From Halosimplex halophilum (GTDB lineage: Archaea; Halobacteriota; Halobacteria; Halobacteriales; Haloarculaceae), in contig NZ_SRHV01000005.1 in the NCBI RefSeq assembly GCF_004698125.1, positions 372,001 to 436,000 on the forward strand: 64,000 bases of DNA. Reading direction: 5' to 3'. Below the pieces are notes generated by a model that searched no databases, was not told the DNA's origin, and saw nothing but the letters and a program-made list of their open reading frames with translations. The translations under genes and the position numbers were made by a program. Shown in pieces: positions 52,713-62,600 of the stretch (within the stretch, counting starts at the first letter, position 1; each line of letters opens with the position of its first letter).

Positions 52713-53426
52713 CTATTTCACTTCATCTGTGAATTTAGCTATTGCTTTTGCGATCCGTAACTGGAATTCCGTATCTATTTCGATGGTCGATTCCTCACGC
52801 TGGATGATGGCACGTATGTCCGTTCCCAGCGCAAAGTCTGTTTTATCCCAGTTTAGAAGCAATTTCGGTTTTCGGGCGTAAATCGCTCCTGTAAATCCAA
52901 AGGTATCTGGTCTGTCCTGCCGCTGATTCGGTGTTTCGTCAGTGATTCCCTCGAGCGGTGCAATACGATCTCCTTCAAGACGATACGCTCGGTGGGGATG
53001 CGTATCTGTGATCCGCTCTACGGCGACTACCGAGTCACAATCAGTGTTCCTCAATTTCACTGCCGCTTTGTCAACCTGTTCAGGTGTGGTAAAAGGGCTT
53101 GTCGGCTGGAGACAATGAATCTGTGTTGGTCGACTGTTCTCTTCGATGAGATACTCGAGTGCATGCTTTACGACGGCTATTACAGGGACATCATCTTGGG
53201 AGAGGCTCGCTGGCCGAATAAATGGGACCTCTGCGCCGTATTTTTGCCCGATCTCGGCGATCTCTTCGTCATCAGTTGACAATATTACCCTATCGATCCG
53301 CTCTGCGGCTAGTGCCGTTTCGATTTGATAGCTTACGAGTGGTTGTCCATCGATTGTCCGCAGGTTTTTACGCGGGACGCCCTTCGATCCCCCTCGAGCG
53401 GGAACAACCGCGACAGTATCACTCAT
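52713..53426 (-). CDS. neuA: CMP-nonulosonate cytidylyltransferase (NeuA family)
   Basis: A 237-residue enzyme. VAVVPARGGSKGVPRKN is the CTP-binding loop, LQPTSPFTTPEQVDKA the sugar site, and FTGAIYARKP a late block. It would activate the NeuB product as a CMP sugar. ATG53426 is chosen because the CTP loop starts six residues in; it overlaps the upstream gene by 8 nt. The length is normal for the family. Confidence 0.88.
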   Translation of the reverse strand: MSDTVAVVPARGGSKGVPRKNLRTIDGQPLVSYQIETALAAERIDRVILSTDDEEIAEIGQKYGAEVPFIRPASLSQDDVPVIAVVKHALEYLIEENSRPTQIHCLQPTSPFTTPEQVDKAAVKLRNTDCDSVVAVERITDTHPHRAYRLEGDRIAPLEGITDETPNQRQDRPDTFGFTGAIYARKPKLLLNWDKTDFALGTDIRAIIQREESTIEIDTEFQLRIAKAIAKFTDEVK

Positions 53427-54870
53427 CTTTTGTTGTGAGTCCTTGATAACTGGGTCGAAGTCCGTTTGTTTCCGCATCTAATACTTTCTCACACATCTTC
53501 AGATCAAACCAAGTGTCAATGTGTATTGCGTGATGCGGTTCCATGAGAACATGTCCGACATTGTCCCCCGTAAGTTCATCACGGTTATGTACGATACTTG
53601 GTTCGAACCCGTAAATGGCTCCATTTTCTTCGTATAGCGTCTCTCGCTCCTCTCTAAGTAATCTCTCCTCAAACAGTGGTTCCAATCCATACTTACCTGG
53701 TTGCCAGAGGAACTTTCGGTTTTCTGTGACACTAATAACTGAATCTACAGAGAACATATGCCAGGTGTCAACTACCTCATCAACGTTAATGGCTGTTTTT
53801 AGGGGGGAAACGTATTGTAGAAGGACGACAAAATCGGGATCATAGCATTCTGTCGTTCGAAGTTCTGTGAGCAGGTCTGCGATAACACTACTCAACGATA
53901 CTTCAGACCCTACTAAGTTGTCTGGGCGGAGGTGTGGAACCTCAGCACCGGCTTTGCGGGCCGCAGTTGCGATCTCTTCTGACTCTGTAGAGACGACTAG
54001 TCGATCGATGCGATCTGCTTCCAGCATCTCAGTTACCGTATAGTCAAGAAGTGATTGATTGTCTACTTCCCAGAGAGCCAGCGGTGCGTCAGGAACTGAG
54101 GCGCTTTCCGGTGGTTCGATTCGTCGCTCACTCTGTGCTGGCACGACTCCAAGTACTTCCGCTTCGGCTGCTTCGTCTGCCAAATTCATGTCCACAAACT
54201 GGTCTTTAACGTTCCGTCGCGCTTCCAAACGTCCACTTAGATTCTGAGACATGCTGTCATTGTGTTGCCTATAATACATCAACGGAAGATTCACGTTACG
54301 TACGTTAAATCGGTTAACGAACCGGACCCAAAAATCATAATCTTCCTGGTAGCTGAGGGATTCGTTGTACCCACCAATAGCCTCCCACGCTTCCTTTCGA
54401 TACATGGCGCCCGCTGCTAGCGGTGCACGGTTCAGCAGTTTCACCTCATCTTGGACCTTCAGCATTCGTACGTGGTTGAGTATTTCTCCCTCGCTATCAA
54501 CAGTATAATAATCCGGGAAGACCAGATCGATCTCTGGATTTGCGTCAAGGTACGTGGATTCGACGGTGAGGATATTTTCGTCGAAAAAGTCGTCCGCGTC
54601 GAGACGTACAACATATTCTCCGTCAGCGGCTTCAATGCCGGCATTACATGCAGACGGGAGCCCCTCTCCTTCGAGACGGATAGTATGTAACCGTTCGGGA
54701 TACTCAAACTTGGCCGCTCTTAGAATCTCTGGAGTCTCATCGGTTGAACCATCATCAACGACGATTACTTCGTACTGGTCGTAAGTCTGCGTAAGCGCGC
54801 TTTCGAGGCATTCTTCTAGAAAGTGTGCATAGTTATGAGCTGTAATAATAATACTGACCTTCGGATCCAT
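53419..54870 (-). CDS. Fusion: GT2 glycosyltransferase + NeuA-like cytidylyltransferase domain
   Basis: A 483-residue two-domain protein. Residues 1-225 are a GT2/GT-A domain: SIIITAHNYAHFLEEC, VVVDDGSTDET, and metal site RLDADDFF (Asp91, Asp93). Residues about 238-470 look like the cytidylyltransferase fold of NeuA: a first loop VVPAQSERR in place of PARGGSK, then RLVVSTESEEIATAARKAGAEVPHLRP, LQYVSPLKT and ENGAIYGFEP. The Arg-Gly-Gly-Ser-Lys loop is lost, so the second domain may be inactive or use another substrate. A normal neuA follows with an 8-nt overlap. The gene could make or transfer the CMP sugar. Confidence 0.82.
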   Translation of the reverse strand: MDPKVSIIITAHNYAHFLEECLESALTQTYDQYEVIVVDDGSTDETPEILRAAKFEYPERLHTIRLEGEGLPSACNAGIEAADGEYVVRLDADDFFDENILTVESTYLDANPEIDLVFPDYYTVDSEGEILNHVRMLKVQDEVKLLNRAPLAAGAMYRKEAWEAIGGYNESLSYQEDYDFWVRFVNRFNVRNVNLPLMYYRQHNDSMSQNLSGRLEARRNVKDQFVDMNLADEAAEAEVLGVVPAQSERRIEPPESASVPDAPLALWEVDNQSLLDYTVTEMLEADRIDRLVVSTESEEIATAARKAGAEVPHLRPDNLVGSEVSLSSVIADLLTELRTTECYDPDFVVLLQYVSPLKTAINVDEVVDTWHMFSVDSVISVTENRKFLWQPGKYGLEPLFEERLLREERETLYEENGAIYGFEPSIVHNRDELTGDNVGHVLMEPHHAIHIDTWFDLKMCEKVLDAETNGLRPSYQGLTTKDE

Positions 54871-54912
54871 TTATGTCACCGTTCTCTCTGGAAAGAGAGA
54901 ATAGCGATCGGT

Positions 54913-56367
54913 TTAGGAGTTTCGTCTGCCGTTGCGAAGTGCTTCATTCGGTGGCATTGCTACCAGTCTTTCCAGTTCTTTTTTGATCGTCTTGATCGAG
55001 GATTCAGTAAAGAGATCCTCTCGCTTAATCGTGACAGATTGACTCAAAGAAATTTTGCTGGCCAAGTCTTCGGTGCTTTCTACGACAGTAGCATACCCCG
55101 ATTCGGCAAGCGGTCGCGTATATTGGATGCTAGGGAGGTTTAGTAGAAATGTCTCTAACCCGAACATCAAACCCTCGTAAAGCGCAGTTGATCCGACACC
55201 GATCTGGGTTCTTGATTCTGCGAAGAGTCGATATAGCGGGGGATCATCTGATGAAACAACATTGATATCACTGCCTACTAACCATGGATACCGAGACTGC
55301 CATCCTTCGTATTCTCTCGGATGAAGTTTGTAGATAACTCTTGAGTCAGTGTGCCTGCTTACTTCTTGAGCAACTCTTGAAAGCGGTTCACCAATTGATT
55401 GCTGAGAAATAAATAAAATCTGGTCTTTTGTATCTGTGTTCTTATATTCTTCAACTTTAGATTCAAGATATGGGTATCCACAATCAATCAATCGCTCTTC
55501 TCCAATGGGAAAATCTGCCATCTCTCTCCAAAATGGGCCAAATAGAAACAAATAATCCGGGAAGTGTCTTTTTTCCCGATCATTTGGGTAGGAGTATCCG
55601 TAGTGAAAGGGATGAATCACACCGTGCTGGAGTTCTATCACTGGGATGTCTTGGTCGTGACAAGCCTCAATGAACGTCTCTTTTCCATAACTTACCGTGA
55701 GGACCACAACACGTGGATTGATACGTTTCAACAGTCGCTTGTACAGATTGAGACGGGATGCCCGAAACGATAGCGCATCTCGGACTTCTCCAACCGCGTC
55801 AGGGCGAATGCCAGATCGGCGCTCAAAGGCCCGTTCAAAGGATTCAAGTCGGTTTAATATGTCTCTCGGGATAGTCTGAGAACTGACACCTACCTTTCGT
55901 TGAAACTCCCCGATATACTCAATGAGATCAAGATATCTGAGTCGGGGTGTTTTCGCAGGACGGCGGTGCTGTTTCTCTAACGGGGACTCCAAGTGGATGT
56001 AGTCCAGATCTGTCCCCGTATAGATTGGGTCAAAGTAAATGTCCCACCAACGGTCATCTTCAAGCTTTTTTCTCCGTTCATGACCCCATATTAGAATATC
56101 GTGCTGTGATTCGAGGAACGGATTGCGGATAACTATATTCCTCATCGCGAGCCAAAGACTGCGAAGATAATCTAACCGATTGGAATCCGATTTGGAGGTA
56201 CTGCTCGCGAACACGTCACTCTGTCGTACAACCTTCCGATGTAAGTGGAATCTCACACGTTCCCAAATTGGGACACCACAAATATTGAGATCAAAGAGGT
56301 CAAACTCTGATTCCAATTCTAGAAATGTCTCATGTAACTGCTCAAATCGGACTATGTTATCGGGCAT
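54913..56367 (-). CDS. Putative glycosyltransferase with KLHP motif (sialyl-/capsule-type)
   Basis: A 484-residue soluble protein. No standard GT4 or GT2 motif is present. IELQHGVIHPFHYGY near residue 250 and VIYKLHPREYEGW (His349-Pro350) near residue 349 are typical of capsule and polysialyl-type GT-B transferases (the 'HP' motif of bacterial sialyltransferases and related CDP-polyol transferases). STALYEGLMFG supports a donor-site loop. The first gene of the nonulosonate operon, it lies 42 nt upstream of the fusion gene. Transfer of the CMP-activated sugar is a reasonable guess; a CDP-glycerol-type transferase is the main alternative. Confidence 0.6.
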   Translation of the reverse strand: MPDNIVRFEQLHETFLELESEFDLFDLNICGVPIWERVRFHLHRKVVRQSDVFASSTSKSDSNRLDYLRSLWLAMRNIVIRNPFLESQHDILIWGHERRKKLEDDRWWDIYFDPIYTGTDLDYIHLESPLEKQHRRPAKTPRLRYLDLIEYIGEFQRKVGVSSQTIPRDILNRLESFERAFERRSGIRPDAVGEVRDALSFRASRLNLYKRLLKRINPRVVVLTVSYGKETFIEACHDQDIPVIELQHGVIHPFHYGYSYPNDREKRHFPDYLFLFGPFWREMADFPIGEERLIDCGYPYLESKVEEYKNTDTKDQILFISQQSIGEPLSRVAQEVSRHTDSRVIYKLHPREYEGWQSRYPWLVGSDINVVSSDDPPLYRLFAESRTQIGVGSTALYEGLMFGLETFLLNLPSIQYTRPLAESGYATVVESTEDLASKISLSQSVTIKREDLFTESSIKTIKKELERLVAMPPNEALRNGRRNS

Positions 56368-56558
56368 GGATGTGATCTCAGTTTATCTATAATTATCTTG
56401 TATGCCGGCACCAAAGAAACCCTTTCTTTTAGCTCTTGGCGAGACTCCCTGTTAATATATTAGTGGTTAACGCTCTACAGCTATCCACAATTCGTTATAA
56501 GTGGAGCTTCCAATTTGAGTTGGTTTAATGAGTATCTTATGTAGAGGGGACGCCCCAC

Positions 56559-56850
56559 TCACGGGTTTCTCGAACCGGTTCGCCTCCGCTCGCTTCCCGC
56601 ATCGTCGACGTGGTCAACCGTAACAGTATCCGTCCCGTTCTTCTCCGCGAGCCGTCCGGCTTCGTACAGGGTGTCGATCGCCTTCCGCGCATCGCCGTGC
56701 TCTTTCGCGGACAGCGCGGCGACTTTCGGGATGACATCTGGATCGAGCACGCCGTCCTCGAAGGCGTCCGTCCGATTTGCGAGGATCTCGCGGAGCTGGT
56801 CGGCGTCGTAGGGGTCGAATACTAGTTCGTTGTCCTGGGGACTGGAATCG
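56559..56850 (-). pseudogene. Orc1/Cdc6 replication initiator, C-terminal fragment
   Basis: The minus strand encodes DNELVFDPYDADQLREIL, then KVAALSAKEHGDARKAIDTL and DTVTVDHVDDA, the standard sensor-2/lid region of archaeal Orc1/Cdc6. The AAA+ core before it and the winged-helix domain after it are missing. The fragment is fused in frame to VirB4-like sequence, so it is a recombination remnant. Confidence 0.78.
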
Positions 56851-57436
56851 AGCCGCTCGTTCCACGCGTAGGTCCCGTACTCGATCCCGGGCTCGGCGAA
56901 CGCACCAGCCACAAAGGGAAACATCGCGCCGAGTGCACCAGCGAGCATCGGCGTCGTCGTGTCCATCGACTCGTTCAACTTGTCCACACCGACGGGACTT
57001 CCTGAGATCAGCGAGTCCAACTGCGTCCACCGCGGCACACTGGCGTCAGATTCGCGGGCGACTGCCGTGCGATACTGGATACACCATCCCCGGTGATCTC
57101 GTCCCGAGAGTTACCGTGCGTCGTCAGATACATCGACGTATCGAACGCCTGCATCGAGGTGTTCCGGAGGGTGTCGTAGAGCGCCTGGTAGTCTTCCAGA
57201 TCCTTTCGAACCCCGCGAGCGTCTGCCCGGCGCTTCTCCCAGAGGGACTCCACGTCGGCCTCCAGGTCTTCGATCGTGTTCTCGATCGTATCGAGCGTGG
57301 CACTCGTCTCCCGCGGTCTGATGTGCAGGCTGATGTCCATCGAGTGCATCTCCGCCGTCGCATAGAGCCCTTGGGAGAGAGCCGCGTCGAGAAACCGCGC
57401 GGCGATGACTCGCTTGCGGATGGGAGCCCACGTCAC
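56850..57436 (-). pseudogene. VirB4/TraC-like conjugation ATPase, fragment with frameshift
   Basis: Two overlapping leftward frames (57436-57008 and 57038-56850) together look like the middle of a haloarchaeal plasmid VirB4-like protein: DISLHIRPRE, a long charged helix (DLEADVESLWEKRR), FDTSMYLTTHG, then after a shift LNESMDTTTPMLAGALGAM and a final YGTYAWNE. The N-terminus and Walker ATPase core are absent. The family assignment rests on overall pattern and is moderate. Confidence 0.5.
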
Positions 57437-57545
57437 ACGCCCACAGGATGCTCCCGGCCGAGGGTCGAAACCCGCCCTGCTGACGCCGGGTGAGGGAGTC
57501 CTGAAACCTGCTCGGCACCGGCCGGGTTTCCTCCTGTGGGGGGAG

Positions 57546-57565
57546 CCGCGCCGTAAACGGCGCGG
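57546..57565. mobile_element. Hairpin resembling an IS200/IS605-type right end
   Basis: CCGCGCCG and CGGCGCGG form a perfect 8-bp stem with loop TAAA, followed by GGGGATGTCAG. In haloarchaea, similar stem-loops followed by GGATGTCA mark the right end of TnpB-type elements. No TnpB gene is intact here. The surrounding 57,437-57,646 has no gene. Confidence 0.35.
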
Positions 57566-57646
57566 GGGATGTCAGATCGTGCTCAGATATCCGACCGTAC
57601 CTAGAGATAGTCATACTCAAGAAGTTCGGGAACGGTCCTCTCGGAT

Positions 57647-58882
57647 GTGAATCTTCGGCTCCCGGGGACGAACAGCGAGGGACGACTCGTCCTTGGGTCC
57701 GTCATCGTCAGCACGTTTTTCATCGGGTTCGGCGGCGGTGTGATCTTCCCGATCCTGCCGAATCTCGGGACGATTCTCGGGATTTCACCGTTTCTCGTCG
57801 GCATCATCCTGAGCGCGAACCGATTTTCGCGTCTGTTCGCGAACGCGCCGGCCGGGAGTCTCGTGGACCGATTCGGGACGAGAAAACCGTTCGTCGTCGG
57901 GATGGTCATCCAGGGAATCTCCACGTTCGGCTACGTCATCGCACTGCTCGCTCCGTTTCCCGCAGCGTGGTTCATGGCTGCCCGCGTCCTCTGGGGCGTC
58001 GGAAGCGCGCTCGTCTTCGCGACCGCGTACACGATCGCCGACGACATCAGCGACGGTGGCTCGCGGGGCTCGAACATGGGGCTCATCAGGGGCGGGGTGC
58101 TTTTCGGATTCCCGACTGGAGTGGTGCTGGGCGGCCTCGTCAGCGAACTCTTCGGGAACGTCGTCGCGTTCGCGGTCGCTACCGCCTTCGCGTTCCTCGC
58201 CAGCGTCATCGCATATCAGACGGTGCCCGAAACACACGTCGACGGAGAGGTGAACCAGTCGGTCAAACCGTGGGATATCAATACGAGTCTCCCCGCGGTC
58301 ACGGTCGGCCTGGTCAACTTCGCCGTGCTGTTCGTCTACATCGGTGCGCTGTTCGCGACGCTCGTCCTGTTTCTCGACCCGAATCAGCTCAGCGTCTTTG
58401 GATTTGACGCCCAGGGCTCCTCGGGCCTGTTCATGGGGGTCACCGTCGTCGCCGCGGGGCTGTCGATGTATCTCGGGGGATACGTCAGCGACCGGAACCA
58501 GTCACGAGTCCCGATTCTGCTCCTGTTTCTGGGCGTCACGTCGATCGGATTCCTGCTGCTCGCACTCGCGGACTCGGCGCCGACCCTGGCTATCGCCTGC
58601 GTGTGTATCGGACTCGGACAGGGCGGCACGAGCGGGCCACTGATGGCGCTGTTAGGCGATCTCGTCGCCGACGGCGAGATGGGACGCGCCGTGGGGACGA
58701 ACAACGTCTTCGGTGACATCGGCGGGGGGTTTGGTCCTATTGTTACCCTCCCAATCGTCGAAATCGTCGGCTTCTGGCCCGTGTATTTCTGCTGTGCGGC
58801 CATGCCGCTCGTCGCGGCCGTGGTCCTCCTGGGTGGTGTCCGACGAGAGACCGGGTACTTTCTCCCGAGTGTCGGTTCCTGA
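57647..58882 (+). CDS. MFS transporter
   Basis: A 411-residue protein starting at GTG, with 12 hydrophobic helices. The MFS loop between helices 2 and 3 reads GSLVDRFGTRKP, and a similar GYVSDRNQSRVP appears after helix 8, giving the two-halves pattern. It is GC-rich like the chromosome outside the island. The substrate (drug, sugar or organic acid) cannot be told. It stands alone, 280 bp downstream of degraded sequence. Confidence 0.85.
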   Translation: MNLRLPGTNSEGRLVLGSVIVSTFFIGFGGGVIFPILPNLGTILGISPFLVGIILSANRFSRLFANAPAGSLVDRFGTRKPFVVGMVIQGISTFGYVIALLAPFPAAWFMAARVLWGVGSALVFATAYTIADDISDGGSRGSNMGLIRGGVLFGFPTGVVLGGLVSELFGNVVAFAVATAFAFLASVIAYQTVPETHVDGEVNQSVKPWDINTSLPAVTVGLVNFAVLFVYIGALFATLVLFLDPNQLSVFGFDAQGSSGLFMGVTVVAAGLSMYLGGYVSDRNQSRVPILLLFLGVTSIGFLLLALADSAPTLAIACVCIGLGQGGTSGPLMALLGDLVADGEMGRAVGTNNVFGDIGGGFGPIVTLPIVEIVGFWPVYFCCAAMPLVAAVVLLGGVRRETGYFLPSVGS

Positions 58883-59636
58883 GGTGACGTCCGCTGTGCC
58901 GCCCGCAAACGCGCTTCGAGCCGAGAGTTTCGATACCACGCGCATCGGACTCGAAGAACTCCCCGGCAAACTCTAGTTGGGTGAGAGGATGCATACTGGC
59001 TTCCAGAGTACTCCGTCGAGAGCGCTCCACCGCAGGTGGCGCCGATACAACTCGTGTAGCGCGTCCCCCTACAGGCCTTATGTAACAATCTTTTCGCCCC
59101 ATCGGCAGTATTGATACATAAGATTCGATCACCTCGAATTAGCGCGGCGAACCCGATGTCGCACCCGGTAGTCTGCGGTCGGGTTTCGGACAACCACACG
59201 TGTCTCGTGTACAGTACAACAGATGTCGCCCCGAAGGCGGGAGCTCCACCCCGCCCAACAGAAATCCAACACTTGTGGTGTCACTCACTTCCTCACATTC
59301 GTTCTATTCAGGTACGTAATTTAATAACCTATACCGTCGAACACGGATGGACAGGATTCGGGCGTCCTATGACACATACGATCTATGAACATCTGTCGAC
59401 ACTGCTACCTGTGATATCGACACGCTGGCAGACGATCACCAGTGGGGCTGTCGCGTCGACTGGGCTTCCGAACCGATGATACTGGACCAGAACACGAACG
59501 GGCGTGGACGACACGGGCTTGATGCGGATCAGAACACGAACGGGCGTGGACGACGCGAACTGGGTCCGGCCCCGAATCTCCCGGTCGCCGATAAACCACG
59601 GGCCGTGTTCGCCGGGAACGAGGAGCACCCGGGCGG
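58883..59636. other. 754-bp stretch without a convincing gene
   Basis: Short frames exist but none is long or family-like. A stem GGCGGG/CCCGCC with an 8-nt loop lies at 59236-59255, an AT-rich block with TTTAATAA lies at about 59310-59330, and a direct repeat follows at 59488-59554. The mixed composition and stray hairpin suggest decayed mobile or regulatory DNA. The AT-rich block may hold the promoter of the next gene, but it is 300 bp away. Confidence 0.5.
59488..59554. repeat. Two direct copies of a 25-bp sequence
   Basis: A 25-bp unit starting CAGAACACGAACGGGCGTGG occurs at 59488-59512 and again at 59530-59554, a 42-bp period. The copies are identical. They lie 80-150 bp before the Bat-type regulator gene and could be a duplicated protein-binding site or simple slippage. 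Confidence 0.6.
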
Positions 59637-62600
59637 ATGACCGGTAAGCCGGATCCGTTCCGCGTCCTTCTGGTCGCCGACGACCCGGAACTCGTGGCGG
59701 CAGTCGAAGACCGCCGCTGTACGAACGGAACAGTTCTAACGGCGGCGACGGGGGAAACCGGACTGGCAACCGTCGAGGACCGGGCCGTCGACTGCGTCGT
59801 CGCCGGACACGAACTCCCCGATTGGGACGGTATCGAGCTCTGTCGGCGGCTCCGCGGCACCGGCGTCAATCCGCCGGTGATCCTCTGTCCCGGAGACGGG
59901 AGCGAAGCGCTCGCCAGCGACGCCATCTCGGCAGGAGTCTCGGAGTACGTGCCGCGCCCGGACGGGGCCGACCCGTCCGAACTCGCCGACCGGGTCGGCG
60001 AGGCCGTCGACCGGGTACGGTCGAACCGGTCGGCCGACGCGGCCCAAGTTGAAGGCGCGATCGACGACGCGTCCGACGAGACCGAGCACGAGCACGACCG
60101 CAACCGCGACCGAGAACTCGAACGACAGCGGGACCGCTACCGCGCGGTCTTCGACGAGGCCTTCGACGCGATGGTGATCGCCGACGACGAGGGTCGATAC
60201 GTCGAAGTCAACGACAGCGCGACCGAGCTGTTCGGGCTTCCCGAGGCGGAGCTACTGGGGCGCTCGATCGGGGAGTTCGCGCCCGCGGAGTTCGACTTCG
60301 AGGCGGCGTGGCGAGCGTTCCGCGAGTCCGAGGCCGACCGGGGGACGTTCCCGCTCGTCGACGCGGACGGCGAGGAACACGTCGTCGAGTACGCCGCGAC
60401 CACGGACATCGTCCCAGGGCAGCACCTCTCGGTGATACGGGACGTGACCGACCGCGAGGAGCGCAAGCGCGAACTCGAACAGCGCGAGCAGCGCTACGCG
60501 AACCTCGTCGAGGAGTCGCCGGCGCCGATAAACCTGTTCGACAGCGACGGCGAGACGGTCTGGGGGAACGACGCGCTCGTGGACCTGCTCGGCGTCGACA
60601 GTCGGGCGGACCTCGTCGGCCGGTCCGTCTTCGATTTCATCCACCCGGACGACCACGGCGCGGCGACGGAGGAACTGGAGCGCGTGTTCGAGAAGGGGGA
60701 CGCCGTCGGACCGACGGACATCCGGCTCACGTGTGCGGACGGCGAGACGCGCCACGTCCGCGTGAAGACGACGCTGGGCTGGTACGAGGGCGAGCGCGTC
60801 GGCCAGGCGGTCGTCGTCGACATCACCGAGCTCCGCGAGCTGGAGTCGAAGCTCCGGCGAAACGAGCGGCGTTACCGGACGCTGGTCGAGATGTCGCCCG
60901 AACCGATACTCGTCCACAGCGGCGGGACCGTCGTCTTCGCGAACGACGCGGCCGCCTCCCTCGCCGGCGTCGAGAGCGTCGACCGGCTCGTCGGGACCTC
61001 GATCGTCGAGTACGTGGCGCCCGACGAGCGCCACGAGGTGGCTCGCACCGCCCGCCGCGCGGAGCGAGGGGAGTCCGCGCCGACGGACCACGAGTGGACG
61101 ATACGGACGCGCGAGGGGGAGCAGCGCCACATCGAGACGACGGCCCATCCGATCACCTACGAGGGCGAGCAGGCCGTGCTCACGGCCGTCAAGGACGTCA
61201 CGGACCGGTTCAGACACGAGGCGATGCTGACGGCGCTCAACGAGCGAGTGCGGGCGATGACCTGCGCCGAGGGACGGGAGGCCATCGCGACCGTGGCCGC
61301 GGAGACGCTGGCCGAACTGCTCGACCTCGACGGGGCGGTCGTCTTCGAGTTCGACGGCCAGGACGACCTCGTCCCGCTGGCGCCCGCGGAGGGAGACGAC
61401 GGGTCCGACGACCGGCCACGGCGGATCACCGACGGTCCGGTCTGGGACGCCTTCGCCAGCGGCGAGGTCCGCACCTGTGGCATGGCCGGTGCGACCGAAC
61501 CCGAGGCGGAGTTCCCGTTCGTGTCCGTCCTCGTCGTCCCGGTGGGCAACCACGGGGTGCTGGTCGGCGGTGCGACGAGCGAGCGCTCGCTCACGACCGC
61601 ACAGCGGGAGGTCGCCGAGCTCGTGGCCGAAAACCTCGAAGCCGCGCTCGACCGCGCCGAGAACGAGTCGGCGATCCGGGAGCGCGACTCGCAGCTGCGC
61701 CGACAGAACCAGCAGCTCGAACAGCTGAACCGGCTCAACCGGATCATCCGCGAGATCAACCAGGCGCTCGTCCGCTCGACGAGCGAGGCGGAGATCCGGG
61801 AGAGCGTCTGCGACCGATTGAGCGCCGCGAACCAGTACGCGTTCACCTGGGTCGGCGAGCGCGACCCGTCCGAGGAGCGGACCCGGCCGCTGGAGTGGGC
61901 GGGAGTCGACTCGGAGTACGTCGACACCCTCCGGGCCGACGGCTCCCGGCAGCCGCTCCAGCGCATGGTCGACGCCGCCTACCGCGAGGGGTCGATCCAG
62001 GTCGTCGACGACGTGCTCGAGGACGACGACTGGGAGCGCTACCGGAAAGACGCGCTGACCTATGGCTTCCGGTCGATCGCCGTCGTCCCGGTCTGCCGCG
62101 GCGACGCGGTCGATTGCGTGCTCGTCGTCTACGCGGAGGCGGCCGACACGTTCGACGGCGAGGAGCGGCGCGTCCTCGAAGAACTGGGCGACACGGTCGG
62201 CTACGCGCTCCGGAACGTCCGGCGAACCGACGCGGTCCACCCCGAGGCGAACACGGAGGTCGAGCTGACGGTCGGGACGGAGCGGCTGTTCGCGAACCGC
62301 CTCTCGGCCGAGCTGGGCGCGACCGTCGAGTTCGTCGGCGCGATCGACGGCGAGGACGGCGCGATCCGGGCGTTCTTCAGACTCGACGGGGAGTCGGTGG
62401 AGCCGGACCGGCTGACCGACTTCGAGTTCGTCCGCTCGGTCCAGCCGCTCTCGGTCGACGACGCGCCGGGCCTGTACCAGCTGACGCTCTCGACGCCGCC
62501 GCTGTTCGCGACGCTGCGGGCCGACGACGCCCAGCTGCGGGCGCTGACGGCCGAGAACGGGACGACGACGCTCACCGTCGTCCTCACCGGCGATGTCGGC

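Larger units (their letters stand above)
41930..57640. other. AT-rich genomic island with glycan genes and mobile remnants
   Basis: From about 41,930 the sequence becomes visibly richer in A/T and codons such as AAA, TTA, AAT and ATA become frequent, unlike both flanks. The change persists to about 56,540, where degraded GC-rich plasmid-type remnants follow until 57.6 kb. The island holds surface-glycan genes, an IS6-type remnant at 50.4-50.8 kb, and VirB4-like/Orc1 fragments at the right edge. This is typical of transfer and replacement at S-layer glycosylation loci. No tRNA or matching terminal repeats were found. Confidence 0.7.

Noticed and set aside
48218-56500. Similar sequences CTATCCACA...GTTATA at about 48218-48236 and 56481-56499 as possible island repeats
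   Set aside because: Only a short match with mismatched middle, at non-boundary positions; probably chance in AT-rich DNA.
58884-58976. Short frame ending LEELPGKL after the MFS gene
   Set aside because: It is in a different frame from the transporter, has no start of its own and no recognised family; likely chance or decayed sequence.
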